Assembly (NCBI RefSeq): GCF_900128995.1
Contig: NZ_FQUE01000001.1
Location: 248,001-312,000, forward strand
Direction: 5' to 3'
DNA: 64,000 nucleotides
From: Loktanella atrilutea
GTDB taxonomy: Bacteria; Pseudomonadota; Alphaproteobacteria; Rhodobacterales; Rhodobacteraceae
Shown: piece after piece, positions 44,955-53,432 of the stretch
How the letters are laid out: every line of letters starts with the position of its first letter
How positions within the stretch are numbered: the stretch's first letter is position 1
The notes under the pieces: model-generated
The model's input: the letters and a program-made list of their open reading frames with translations, nothing else
Database searches by the model: none
What the model was told of the DNA's origin: nothing
Program-made: the position numbers and the translations under genes

Positions 44955-45569
44955 ATGATGCAGAGCGTGCAACAGATCGCCGTCGACATCGTGCGGCGCG
45001 AGGGGGGCTTCGTCGATGACCCCAACGATCCGGGCGGGGCGACGAACCACGGGGCGACGATCCACACGATGCGCCGTCTCGGCCTTGATCTGACCGGCGA
45101 CGGACGGATCGACACCGCCGACGTCCGCCGGTTGAGCGAGGCGCAGGCCGTCGCGATCTTCGTCCAGCATTACTTCGAGGCGCCGGGGATCGCGCGGCTT
45201 CCGGTCCCGCTGCAACCCAGCGTCTTCGACATGCATGTCAATGCGGGCATTCAAGCCGTCAAGATATTGCAGCGCCTTTTCAATGCCATGCGGGTCTTCG
45301 TTGACGTAGACGGTGTGATCGGGCCGAAGACCGCAGCGGCGGCAGGACATGCGATGGCGGCGGCCCCGGATCATCTGGGCGACGCCTACGGCATCGCGCG
45401 GCGCAACTACTATTACGCCTTGGCCGACAGTCGCCCGGCGTCTCGCCGCTATGCCCGGCGAAAGGACGGCGGCAAGGGCGGCTGGATCACGCGGGCAGAG
45501 GCGTTCATGGCGCCGCGCTATCGGCTGACGGAAGCGCAACATCGCGAACGGGTGGCACGATGGGGCTGA
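44955..45569 (+). CDS. GH108 N-acetylmuramidase (endolysin, GTA-release type)
   Basis: 204 residues, no signal peptide. The N-terminal glycoside hydrolase family 108 domain has the motif IVRREGGFVDDPNDPGG with catalytic Glu16, followed by ATNHGATIHTMRRLGLD. The C-terminal part resembles the peptidoglycan-binding domain that accompanies GH108 (VDGVIGPKTAAAAGH, YYALADSRPASRRYARR). It should cut the glycan chain once released through a holin. Its stop overlaps the holin start by 10 bases. Proteins of this pair serve gene-transfer-agent release in Rhodobacter capsulatus. Confidence 0.88.
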   Translation: MMQSVQQIAVDIVRREGGFVDDPNDPGGATNHGATIHTMRRLGLDLTGDGRIDTADVRRLSEAQAVAIFVQHYFEAPGIARLPVPLQPSVFDMHVNAGIQAVKILQRLFNAMRVFVDVDGVIGPKTAAAAGHAMAAAPDHLGDAYGIARRNYYYALADSRPASRRYARRKDGGKGGWITRAEAFMAPRYRLTEAQHRERVARWG

Positions 45570-46105
45570 TGGGCAGGGTGATGGGCTGGGCGCTGGGTCA
45601 GGGCGGCGGGCTGGTGCGGACGGTCGAGGCCTTCCGCGAAAATACCGAAAACGGGGCGGCGCGCGCATCCGACGAGAAGCGCGCGGCGCTGGAGCAGTTC
45701 GCGCGAGAGTTCGCGGGCCAGCGGGCGGGCCTGTTCGACAGGGTGATCGACGGGCTGAACCGCCTGCCGCGCCCAATGCTGGCGCTGGGCACGCTGGGGC
45801 TGTTCGTGTCCGCCATGACCAGCCCGGACTGGTTTTCCAGCCGCATGGTAGGCGTTGCGCTGATCCCGGAGCCCCTGTGGTGGCTGATGGGAGCGATCGT
45901 CAGCTTCTATTTCGGGTCACGCTATCAGGCGAAGGGGCAGGACTTTCAGCGCTCCGTCGCCGAAACCGTGCTGATGGGGCAGGCCTTGGCCGCTGACCGG
46001 GGGCGCACGGACCCGGCTGTCGCGCCCGCTTCGCCTGATGCACCGCAAGACTATGCCGACAACGCGGCGCTGGCAGACTGGTGGAGGCAGGCGGATGCAG
46101 ACTGA
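45560..46105 (+). CDS. Holin, GTA_holin_3TM family
   Basis: 181 residues. An amphipathic N-terminal part with an Arg/Glu-rich helix (about 30-68) is followed by two clear TM helices, about 72-88 (PMLALGTLGLFVSAM) and about 96-118 (MVGVALIPEPLWWLMGAIVS), and the motif YFGSRYQAKGQDFQ typical of the family (Pfam GTA_holin_3TM, formerly DUF3154). It should form membrane lesions that let the muramidase reach the wall. It overlaps the muramidase by 10 bases and the following small gene by 11, so the three form one translation unit. Confidence 0.85.
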   Translation: MGLMGRVMGWALGQGGGLVRTVEAFRENTENGAARASDEKRAALEQFAREFAGQRAGLFDRVIDGLNRLPRPMLALGTLGLFVSAMTSPDWFSSRMVGVALIPEPLWWLMGAIVSFYFGSRYQAKGQDFQRSVAETVLMGQALAADRGRTDPAVAPASPDAPQDYADNAALADWWRQADAD

Positions 46106-46298
46106 CTGGACCGCGACGGTCGAGAAGCGGCTGGTCGAGCTGGAGACCCACCACGCGGTGAATGCGGTGCATCGGATCAACGTGGCCGACCGGCTGCTGG
46201 CGATCGAGGATACGCTGAAATGGCTGGTCAGGCTGATCATCGGGGCACTGATCGTCGGCGGTGTGACCTATGCCATGCAGGGCGGGTTCCGGGTCTGA
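46095..46298 (+). CDS. Small XhlA-like membrane protein of the lysis cassette
   Basis: 67 residues from the ATG at 46095. A charged helix (EKRLVELETHHAVNAVHRIN, then VADRLLAIEDTLKW) leads into one TM segment (LVRLIIGALIVGGVTYAM). This layout, with the LEDTLKWLxRxxIGAxI-type junction, resembles phage and Bacillus XhlA proteins that help holins lyse cells. The start overlaps the end of the holin gene by 11 bases. No other role suggests itself; recognition is by pattern only. Confidence 0.7.
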   Translation: MQTDWTATVEKRLVELETHHAVNAVHRINVADRLLAIEDTLKWLVRLIIGALIVGGVTYAMQGGFRV

Positions 46299-46370
46299 CG
46301 CGGCGCGGCGCACGTCGATTTGTGCGCCGCCCCGTATCCCGCGCCCACGGGATGCGCTATATCCGGGGTC

Positions 46371-48338
46371 ATGTTGATTGAACTCGCGCATTTCGCCCTG
46401 ATTCTCGCCTTTGGCGTCGCCCTTGCCCAGACGATCGTGCCGCTGATCGGGGCGCACAGGGGGTGGCGCGGCTGGATGGCCTTTGCCGATCCGGCCGCCA
46501 ACAGTCAGCTGATCCTTGTCGGCTTCAGCTTTGCGGTGTTGATGCACGCCTTCATCGTATCGGATTTCAGCGTGGCGCTGGTCTATGCCAACAGCCATAC
46601 GGCCAAGCCGCTGCTTTACAAGATCAGCGGCGTCTGGGGCAATCATGAAGGGTCGATGCTGCTGTGGGTGCTGATCCTGGCGCTGTTCGGCGCCTGTGCC
46701 GCGTGGTTCGGCGGCAACCTGCCAGAGACGCTGAAGGCGCGGGTGCTGGCGGTACAGGCCAGCATTTCCGTTGCCTTCTATGCCTTCATTCTCTTTACTT
46801 CGAACCCGTTTTTGCGGCTGACAGAGGCTCCGCTGAACGGGCGCGACCTGAACCCGCTGCTGCAGGACCCGGGCCTCGCGTTCCATCCGCCGTTCCTCTA
46901 CCTCGGTTACGTCGGCCTTTCGATGACCTTCAGCTTTGCCGTCGCCGCCCTGATCGAGGGGCGGGTCGATGCCGCATGGGGCCGCTGGGTGCGCCCCTGG
47001 ACGCTGGCGGCGTGGATGTTCCTGACCGTGGGCATCGCACTGGGATCATGGTGGGCCTATTACGAGCTTGGCTGGGGCGGTTTCTGGTTCTGGGACCCGG
47101 TGGAGAACGCGAGCTTCATGCCCTGGCTGATCGCGGCGGCGCTGCTGCATTCCGCCATCGTCGTGGAAAAGCGAGAGACGCTGAAAAGCTGGACGATCCT
47201 GCTGGCGATCCTCGCCTTCGGCTTTTCGCTGCTGGGCACGTTCATCGTGCGGTCGGGCGTGCTGACCTCCGTCCATGCCTTCGCCAATGATCCGGAACGC
47301 GGCGTATTCATCCTGCTGATCCTCGGCATCTTTCTCGGCGGGTCACTGACGCTTTATGCCGCGCGCGCGGGCGTGATGCAGGCGCAGGGTGCCTTCGGCA
47401 CGGTCAGCCGCGAAAGCGCGTTGGTGCTGAACAACATATTGCTGGCGGTCAGCGCCTTCGTCGTCTTCATCGGGACGATCTGGCCATTGGTGGCAGAGCT
47501 GGCCTTTGGCCGCACGCTGTCGGTCGGTCCGCCGTTCTTCGACGCGGCCTTCACGCCCTTCATGGTGCTGCTGGCCATCGTGCTGCCGCTGGGATCGCTG
47601 CTGGCGTGGAAGCGCGGCAGCCTGAGCCGCGCGCGGTTGCCGCTGGCGGGCCTGGCTGTGCTGTCGCTGGCGATGGCGGGGCTGTTCTATGCCATCTATG
47701 CCGGGCGGTCGCTGCTGGGACCGGCGGGTGTGCTGCTGGGCGTCTGGGTCGTCGGCGGTGCCGTGGTCGACCTGTGGCTGCGTGCCGGGCGCGGCGGCCT
47801 GTCGGACCGGCTGGGCCGGGTGATGCGCCTGCCGCGCGGCGACTGGGGCAAGACGGTGGCCCATGCGGGCATGGGGGTCACGATCTTCGGCGTGGCCGCG
47901 ATGACCGCCTGGCAACAGGAGGATATCCGTGTGGCGCAGGTGGGCGAGGGGTTCGACGTCGGGGCCTACCACTTCACGCTGGATGATGTGGAGAAGGTGC
48001 AGGGGCCGAACTATTCCTCGACCATGGCGACGGTGACGGCGGCCCGCGGCAAGGGTGCGCCGATCACCATGGTGCCGGAAAAGCGGTTCTATCCGGTGGC
48101 GCAGATGGCGACGACCGAAGCCGCGATTAAGAACGGTGTGCTGCGCGATCTTTACGTCGTGATCGGCGATCCGCAGACCGACGGCGGCTATGCGATGCGG
48201 GTCTACATCAAGCCCTTTGCCAACTGGATCTGGGGCGGCGCGATCCTGATGGCGATCGGCGGGCTGATCTCGCTCACCGACCGGCGGCTGCGCTTTGCGG
48301 TCGGTGCCCGGCGTGCGTCCACGGTGCCCGCGGAATGA
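46371..48338 (+). CDS. ccmF: Cytochrome c maturation protein CcmF
   Basis: 655 residues from the ATG at 46371, normal for CcmF. A polytopic membrane protein of the heme-lyase complex that attaches heme to apocytochrome c. The tryptophan-rich WWD motif WGGFWFWDPVENASFMPWL is complete, with surrounding His-bearing loops, and the C-terminal block VGEGFDVGAYHFTLDDVEKV belongs to the periplasmic domain. It follows the XhlA-like gene by 72 bases and overlaps ccmH by 4. Confidence 0.96.
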   Translation: MLIELAHFALILAFGVALAQTIVPLIGAHRGWRGWMAFADPAANSQLILVGFSFAVLMHAFIVSDFSVALVYANSHTAKPLLYKISGVWGNHEGSMLLWVLILALFGACAAWFGGNLPETLKARVLAVQASISVAFYAFILFTSNPFLRLTEAPLNGRDLNPLLQDPGLAFHPPFLYLGYVGLSMTFSFAVAALIEGRVDAAWGRWVRPWTLAAWMFLTVGIALGSWWAYYELGWGGFWFWDPVENASFMPWLIAAALLHSAIVVEKRETLKSWTILLAILAFGFSLLGTFIVRSGVLTSVHAFANDPERGVFILLILGIFLGGSLTLYAARAGVMQAQGAFGTVSRESALVLNNILLAVSAFVVFIGTIWPLVAELAFGRTLSVGPPFFDAAFTPFMVLLAIVLPLGSLLAWKRGSLSRARLPLAGLAVLSLAMAGLFYAIYAGRSLLGPAGVLLGVWVVGGAVVDLWLRAGRGGLSDRLGRVMRLPRGDWGKTVAHAGMGVTIFGVAAMTAWQQEDIRVAQVGEGFDVGAYHFTLDDVEKVQGPNYSSTMATVTAARGKGAPITMVPEKRFYPVAQMATTEAAIKNGVLRDLYVVIGDPQTDGGYAMRVYIKPFANWIWGGAILMAIGGLISLTDRRLRFAVGARRASTVPAE

Positions 48339-48775
48339 AGCGGCTGCTGCTGGTTCTGCTGCTGCTGGCGGCGCCCGTCTGGGCGGTCCAGCCGTCAGAG
48401 ATGCTGGCCGACCCTGTGCTGGAGGCGCGGGCGCGCGAGATTTCCGAAGGGCTGCGCTGTCCCGTCTGCCAGAACGAGAGCATCGACGAATCGAATGCCC
48501 CGATCAGCCACGACCTGCGCGTGCTGCTGCGCGAGCGGCTGGTGGCCGGGGATACGGATCAGGAGGTGGTCGATTTCCTCGTGGCCCGGTTCGGAGAGTT
48601 CATCCTGCTGGAACCGGATACCCGCGGCGCGAACCTGATCCTTTGGGCCGCGGCGCCGGTGCTGCTGCTGCTGGCGCTGCTGGTGGGCTGGGTCACGATC
48701 CGGCGGCGGACCCCGGCGGAGGAACCGCTGACCGAGGCCGAGCGGGCCGAGGTGGACCGCATTCTGCGTTCGTGA
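48335..48775 (+). CDS. ccmH: Cytochrome c maturation protein CcmH (CcmL type)
   Basis: 146 residues. A signal sequence is followed by the periplasmic redox domain with GLRCPVCQNESIDESNA, whose CxxC reduces apocytochrome c thiols, and a C-terminal TM anchor (LWAAAPVLLLLALLVGWVTI). Its ATG overlaps the ccmF stop. The separate TPR partner CcmI is not in the window. Confidence 0.95.
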   Translation: MKRLLLVLLLLAAPVWAVQPSEMLADPVLEARAREISEGLRCPVCQNESIDESNAPISHDLRVLLRERLVAGDTDQEVVDFLVARFGEFILLEPDTRGANLILWAAAPVLLLLALLVGWVTIRRRTPAEEPLTEAERAEVDRILRS

Positions 48776-48844
48776 CGCGCGGTTTTCCTTTATCGCGGGC
48801 CTGACGTCGCTAGTCTGGCGCAAATCGCACAAAGGACCGCCCGC

Positions 48845-49618
48845 ATGGACTACAGCGCCATCACCGTCGACAGCCGCGACGACATCGTCACGATCACCCT
48901 GAACCGTCCCGACAAGATGAATGCCCTTGGCCGGCAGATGCGGGCAGAGCTGACGCAGGCCTTCACGGCGGCGCCGCAGATGGGGCGCGTCGCGGTGCTG
49001 ACCGGAGCGGGGCGGGCGTTCTGTTCGGGGCAGGAACTGTCGGGCGACGTGACCGCCAGCCTCGACCTCGAAGGGGTGCTGCGCGATGAATACGTGCCGA
49101 TGCTGCGGGCGATCATCGATTGCCCGATCCCGACCATCGCCGCGGTCAACGGGCCCGCGGCGGGGGCGGGGGCGAACCTTGCGCTGGCGGCGGATGTGGT
49201 GATCGCCTCGTCGGATGCCTATTTCGTGCAGGCTTTCGCCCGGATCGGCCTGATCCCCGATGCGGCGGGGACGTGGTTCCTGCCGCGGCAGATTGGGCTG
49301 GCGCGGGCCATGGGGGCGTCGTTGTTCGCCGACAACATCCCGGCGCAACAGGCGGTGGACTGGGGCATGATCTACGAAATGGCGGAAGCCGCCGATTTCG
49401 AAGATCACTGGCGCAAGCGGGCGCTGCAATTGGCCAAGGGGCCGACGGCGACCTATGGGCATATCAAGACCGCGCTGCGCACATCCTACGACAACACGCT
49501 GGACGATCAGCTGGCGCTGGAGGCCGAATTGCAGGGCAAATGCGGCCGAACGGCGGACTTCGTCGAAGGGGTCACGGCCTTTGTCGAAAAGCGCCCCGCG
49601 CGGTTCACGGGGCGGTGA
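48845..49618 (+). CDS. Enoyl-CoA hydratase/isomerase family protein (PaaG-like)
   Basis: 257 residues, one crotonase domain: ITLNRPDKMNALGRQMRAEL, FCSGQELSGDVTA, AAVNGPAAGAGANLALAADVV and the helical C-terminus. An Asp rather than the two Glu of true hydratases occupies the second active-site place (RIGLIPDAAGTWFLP), as in PaaG-type ring isomerases. The substrate is unknown. It lies 70 bases after ccmH on the same strand without evident functional link. Confidence 0.85.
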   Translation: MDYSAITVDSRDDIVTITLNRPDKMNALGRQMRAELTQAFTAAPQMGRVAVLTGAGRAFCSGQELSGDVTASLDLEGVLRDEYVPMLRAIIDCPIPTIAAVNGPAAGAGANLALAADVVIASSDAYFVQAFARIGLIPDAAGTWFLPRQIGLARAMGASLFADNIPAQQAVDWGMIYEMAEAADFEDHWRKRALQLAKGPTATYGHIKTALRTSYDNTLDDQLALEAELQGKCGRTADFVEGVTAFVEKRPARFTGR

Positions 49619-49660
49619 CGGGACACTGACAGCCAAGCGGAACAAGGGCCACGCGGGGAC

Positions 49661-49679
49661 GTTCAATCAGTGAATGAAC
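49661..49679. promoter_or_regulatory. 19-bp near-perfect palindrome upstream of the old yellow enzyme gene
   Basis: GTTCAATCA-G-TGAATGAAC matches its reverse complement at eight of nine arm positions and ends 18 bases before the ATG at 49698. This is where a TetR-type repressor (as for nemA in other bacteria) would block transcription. No regulator gene adjoins. Confidence 0.45.
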
Positions 49680-49697
49680 CACGACAGGAGACCTGCC

Positions 49698-50810
49698 ATG
49701 TCCGCCGAAACTGCCGCACAGGACGACCCGCTGTTCCACCCCACCGATCTGGGGGCGATCAAGATCAGGAATCGCGTCCTGATGGCGCCGCTGACGCGCA
49801 ACCGCGCCGAACACGACGGCGTGCCGGGCGAGCTTGCGACGACCTACTACCGCCAGCGCGCCGGCGCGGGCGCCATCATCACGGAGGCGACGCAGATCTC
49901 GCCCATGGGCAAGGGATACCTCGACACGCCGGGCATCCACACGGAGCAGCAGGCGCACCAGTGGAAGAAGATCACCGATGCCGTCCACGCCGAGGGCGGC
50001 AAGATCATCATCCAGCTGTGGCACGTCGGGCGGATCAGCCACGTGTCCCTGCTGCCCGAGGGCCGCAGCCCCGTGTCCTCTACCGACAAGCGGGCCGACC
50101 AGCAGACCTTTACCGCCAACGGGTTCGAGGATTGCTCGAAGCCCGAGGCGCTGACGATCGAGGGCATCAAGGCCACGGTCGAGGATTTCCGCGAAGGTGC
50201 GCGTCTGGCGAAGATGGCCGGCTTTGACGGGATCGAGGTTCATGCGGCGAACGGCTATCTGATCGACCAGTTCCTGCAGGACGGCGTGAACGACCGCACC
50301 GATGAATACGGCGGCAGCATCGAGAACCGGATGAAGTTCCTCGAAGAGGTCCTGAACGCCGTGGCCGATCACTGGCTGCCGTCGGAAACCGGTGTGCGCC
50401 TGTCGCCGCTGGGGCAGGCCAACGACATGTCCGACAGCGATCCCGAAGCGCATTTCGCCAAGGTCTACGAAATGCTGTCAGGCTATCAGCTGGCTTATCT
50501 GCACGTGGTCGAAAGCTTTCCGGGCAATGACGATTCCGGCGGGCGTGACTTGCTGGTGCGTCTGCGCAAGCACTATGACGGGTTCTACATCGCGAATGGT
50601 GGCTACGACGCCAAGATGGCACGCGAGGCGATCGAAAGCGGCCATGCGGAGGCCGTGACCTTCGGGCGTCCGTTCATCGCCAACCCCGACCTGCCGAAAC
50701 GCATGAAGCTGAGCGCCGAGATGAACGAGCCAGATCCCGACACCTTCTACGGCGGCGGGAAGGAAGGCTACATCGACTATCCGACGCTGGAAGAGGTGCA
50801 GGCGGCCTGA
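49698..50810 (+). CDS. Alkene reductase, old yellow enzyme family
   Basis: 370 residues from the ATG at 49698, with ACAGGAG as ribosome site; the frame opens 8 codons earlier. An FMN TIM barrel that reduces activated C=C bonds of enones and nitro compounds with NADPH. Marks are LFHPTDLGAIKIRNRVLMAPLT, the IQLWHVGRISH block, the active-site EVHAANGYLIDQFL (His and Asn that bind the carbonyl) and TFGRPFIANPDLP. A strong terminator follows. The palindrome at 49661 suggests control by an electrophile-sensing repressor. Confidence 0.92.
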   Translation: MSAETAAQDDPLFHPTDLGAIKIRNRVLMAPLTRNRAEHDGVPGELATTYYRQRAGAGAIITEATQISPMGKGYLDTPGIHTEQQAHQWKKITDAVHAEGGKIIIQLWHVGRISHVSLLPEGRSPVSSTDKRADQQTFTANGFEDCSKPEALTIEGIKATVEDFREGARLAKMAGFDGIEVHAANGYLIDQFLQDGVNDRTDEYGGSIENRMKFLEEVLNAVADHWLPSETGVRLSPLGQANDMSDSDPEAHFAKVYEMLSGYQLAYLHVVESFPGNDDSGGRDLLVRLRKHYDGFYIANGGYDAKMAREAIESGHAEAVTFGRPFIANPDLPKRMKLSAEMNEPDPDTFYGGGKEGYIDYPTLEEVQAA

Positions 50811-50834
50811 GGCAGCCAGACCTGTCCCGCCATG

Positions 50835-50859
50835 ACGCCCCGCCGGACCGGCGGGGCGT
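50835..50859 (+). terminator. Terminator of the old yellow enzyme gene
   Basis: ACGCCCCGCCG-GAC-CGGCGGGGCGT is a perfect 11-base-pair stem followed by TTCGCGTTT, 25 bases after the stop. Confidence 0.7.
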
Positions 50860-50867
50860 TTCGCGTT

Positions 50868-51395
50868 TCAGGGCCGCGTCACGGCACGGGCAGACAGGGC
50901 CCGGATGACGGCACGTTCCTCTGCATCGGGGCTGCGCCCGACGCGGCGGTAGGTCGCGCCGTCGGCTGTGCGCGTCGCCAGACCGTTTTCGATCAGGCAG
51001 CGGCGCAGCAGGACGTGGTCGCCGAAAACCTCGTTGTCACGCAGGATCGCGTTGACCTGCTTTTCGGTCAGGTCGGTGCGGGTTGGCAGGCGGGTCCAGA
51101 ACCACGCGACGCACAGCCGCTGCACGCTGGTCTTCAGCGGCCAGCGCGTCATGCGCGCCTGTTCGTCGAAGACGGCCAGTGCCGCCTTGACCCGGTTCAG
51201 CGCCTGCTTGTCGAGATCCGGCAGGGGGGCGGTGCGCGCCCGCAGGTGCTGGTGATTGCGATAGCCCGCCGCCTGCGCGATCAACGCAAGCGCGGCGCTT
51301 TGGGTCACGGGCGGGGTGGGCCAGTGGCCGCGCAGGTGGGTGGCAAATTGCGACAGGTCGTCAATGACCAGCGGGATCGGGGAATGGGACATCAT
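50868..51395 (-). CDS. DUF2087 family protein
   Basis: 175 residues. The C-terminal half (about 90-150) is the DUF2087 domain: RLCVAWFWTRLPTRTDLTEK, ILRDNEVFGDHVLLRRCLIE and the end ATYRRV. The N-terminal half (about 25-75) has ALALIAQAAGYRNHQHLRAR, a helical segment that may be a DNA- or partner-binding unit. DUF2087 domains often occur with regulators; a transcriptional role is possible but unproven. It converges on the old yellow enzyme gene. The following gap (51396-51538) shows nothing recognisable. Confidence 0.8.
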   Translation of the reverse strand: MMSHSPIPLVIDDLSQFATHLRGHWPTPPVTQSAALALIAQAAGYRNHQHLRARTAPLPDLDKQALNRVKAALAVFDEQARMTRWPLKTSVQRLCVAWFWTRLPTRTDLTEKQVNAILRDNEVFGDHVLLRRCLIENGLATRTADGATYRRVGRSPDAEERAVIRALSARAVTRP

Positions 51396-51538
51396 GTCCT
51401 CCAGTTCAGGACGCCAGATGGTCGAGAGTCGCCCTTGTCGACCGCAGCGTCGGGACTGGCGGTCAGAGGTCTTGATGGCAGGTTCAGCGTGACCCGAAGG
51501 CCGGCGACGTCTGGGCCTTCTGCCGCCCGTGGCGCGAT

Positions 51539-52069
51539 CTAAGCGGGCGCGGCGGGTCTTGGCAAGGCATAATAGGCGCTGTCGGACCAGACGCCGCCGA
51601 TGAAATAGGTGCGCGCGGCACGGTGGGTTTCGTGAAAGCCCAGCTTGCGCAGCGTCGCGGCAGACCCGGCGTTGCGCGGGTCGATATCGGCGATCAGCCG
51701 GTCGAAGTCGTGGTTGGCAAAGAGGTAGGGGATGATCGCCTGCATCGCCTCTGTCATGAGGCCCTGTTGCCAGTGATCGGGATGCAGGATGAAGCCCACC
51801 TCTCCCTCGTCGTAGAGCCCGGCGCAGCCGATGGCGCGGCCGTCGCGGTCGATCACGAAATAGCCCAGCGGCTGGTGGGTCATCATCCGGTCGAGCCGGT
51901 CCTGCGTCACGCTGCGGTCCGCGTGGGGCAGGGTGGACCAGTATTGCATCGCCCGCGGGTCAGAGAAGACGGCGAAGAGGTCGTTCAGATCGGTTTGTCG
52001 CGCACGCCGCAGGGTCAGCCGCGGCGTGCGCAAAACGGGATCAGCGCTTTTCGATGTCGACGTAGTCAC
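51539..52069 (-). CDS. GNAT family N-acetyltransferase (RimJ/RimL-like)
   Basis: 176 residues. The acetyl-CoA transfer fold shows [20 protein letters not shown] at the N-terminus, [20 protein letters not shown] (with the Q/R-x-x-G-x-A-like pantetheine loop) and [20 protein letters not shown]. Such enzymes acetylate N-termini or small amines; the target is unknown. The gene begins inside the last 29 bases of gltA on the same strand. Confidence 0.88.
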   Translation of the reverse strand: MTTSTSKSADPVLRTPRLTLRRARQTDLNDLFAVFSDPRAMQYWSTLPHADRSVTQDRLDRMMTHQPLGYFVIDRDGRAIGCAGLYDEGEVGFILHPDHWQQGLMTEAMQAIIPYLFANHDFDRLIADIDPRNAGSAATLRKLGFHETHRAARTYFIGGVWSDSAYYALPRPAAPA

Positions 52070-53336
52070 GCGTGGTTTCGCCCATGTAAAGCTGGCGCGG
52101 GCGACCGATCTTCAACTGCGGATCGGCCAGCTGTTCCTGCCACTGGCTGACCCAGCCGATGGTGCGCGACACGGCGAAGATCGCGGTGAAGAGCGAGGTG
52201 GGGAAGCCCATCGCCTCCAGAATAATGCCCGAGTAGAAGTCGACGTTCGGGAACAGCTTCTTCTCGGCGAAGTAGGGATCGGCGAGGGCCTGTTTTTCAA
52301 GCTCCTTGGCGACCTGCAGCGTCGGATTGTTCTCGACCCCCAGCAGGTCCAGCACCTCGTCCGCTGATTCCTTCATCACCGTCGCGCGCGGATCGAAGTT
52401 CTTGTAGACGCGGTGTCCGAAGCCCATCAGGCGGAAGGGATCGTCCTTGTCCTTGGCGCGGGCGATGAATTCGGGGATGCGGTCGACGGTCCCGATCTCG
52501 CGCAGCATTTCAAGGCAGGCCTGGTTGGCGCCGCCATGGGCGGGCCCCCAGAGGCAGGCGATGCCGGCCGCGATGCAGGCGAATGGGTTGGCGCCCGACG
52601 ACGACGCCAGACGCACGGTCGAGGTCGAGGCGTTCTGCTCGTGGTCGGCATGCAGGGTAAAGATCCGGTCCATCGCGCGGGCAAGGATCGGATCGACGTG
52701 ATAGGGTTCCGCCGGCACGCTGAAGCACATGTGCAGGAAGTTCGACGCGTAATCCAGATCGTTGCGCGGATACACGAAGGGCTGTCCTACGTGGTACTTG
52801 TAGGCCATCGCGGCGATCGTCGGCATCTTGGCGATCAGGCGGAAGGCCGCGATTTCGCGCTGCTTGGGATCGTGGATGTCGGTGCTGTCGTGGTAGAAGG
52901 CGGACATGGCGCCGACGACGCCGACCATGATCGACATCGGGTGCGCGTCGCGGCGGAAGCCGCGGAAGAAGTTCATCATCTGCTCGTGCAGCATGGTGTG
53001 ATGGGTCACGAGGAACTCGAACTCTTCCAGCTGTTCCGCGTTCGGCAGTTCGCCGTTCAGCAGCAGGTAGCAGACCTCGAGATAGTGGGAATGCGCGGCC
53101 AGCTGGTCGATGGGATAACCGCGGTGCAGCAATTCGCCCTTGTCGCCGTCGATGAAGGTGATCGTGCTGTCCGTCGACGCGGTCGAGGTGAAGCCGGGAT
53201 CGTAGGTGAACACGCCGGCCTGGGCATAGAGCTTGCGGATGTCGACGACATCGGGACCGGCGGTGGGCGTGAAGATCGGCAATTCATAGGATTGCCCGTC
53301 GATGGTCAGCGTCGCGGATTTCGTGGATTCGGCCAT
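52041..53336 (-). CDS. gltA: Citrate synthase
   Basis: 431 residues, the type II (hexameric, NADH-sensitive) length. It condenses oxaloacetate and acetyl-CoA in the TCA cycle. Catalytic blocks [35 protein letters not shown] and [15 protein letters not shown] contain the two His and one Asp region. The 3' end overlaps the acetyltransferase gene by 29 bases. An 11-base direct repeat in the upstream gap may be an operator. Confidence 0.97.
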   Translation of the reverse strand: MAESTKSATLTIDGQSYELPIFTPTAGPDVVDIRKLYAQAGVFTYDPGFTSTASTDSTITFIDGDKGELLHRGYPIDQLAAHSHYLEVCYLLLNGELPNAEQLEEFEFLVTHHTMLHEQMMNFFRGFRRDAHPMSIMVGVVGAMSAFYHDSTDIHDPKQREIAAFRLIAKMPTIAAMAYKYHVGQPFVYPRNDLDYASNFLHMCFSVPAEPYHVDPILARAMDRIFTLHADHEQNASTSTVRLASSSGANPFACIAAGIACLWGPAHGGANQACLEMLREIGTVDRIPEFIARAKDKDDPFRLMGFGHRVYKNFDPRATVMKESADEVLDLLGVENNPTLQVAKELEKQALADPYFAEKKLFPNVDFYSGIILEAMGFPTSLFTAIFAVSRTIGWVSQWQEQLADPQLKIGRPRQLYMGETTRDYVDIEKR

Positions 53337-53409
53337 AACAGTCCCTTAATGTCTGCACCTGCCGTTCTGGCACCGTGCGTGTCGTGTGTTCCCCGCGGTT
53401 CGTGACGCA

Positions 53410-53431
53410 AAAGCGTAACGAAAGCGTAACC
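53410..53431. repeat. 11-bp tandem direct repeat upstream of gltA
   Basis: AAAGCGTAACG followed directly by AAAGCGTAACC. It lies between the gltX stop and the gltA start, about 75 bases before the latter, in the position expected for a gltA control element. Tandem sites one helical turn apart allow co-operative binding on one face. Confidence 0.5.
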
Positions 53432-53432
53432 T

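Noticed and set aside
53388-53401. GTTC-CCCGCG-GTTC upstream of gltA, resembling a LexA box
   Set aside because: The spacer is six bases, not seven, and gltA is not an SOS gene.
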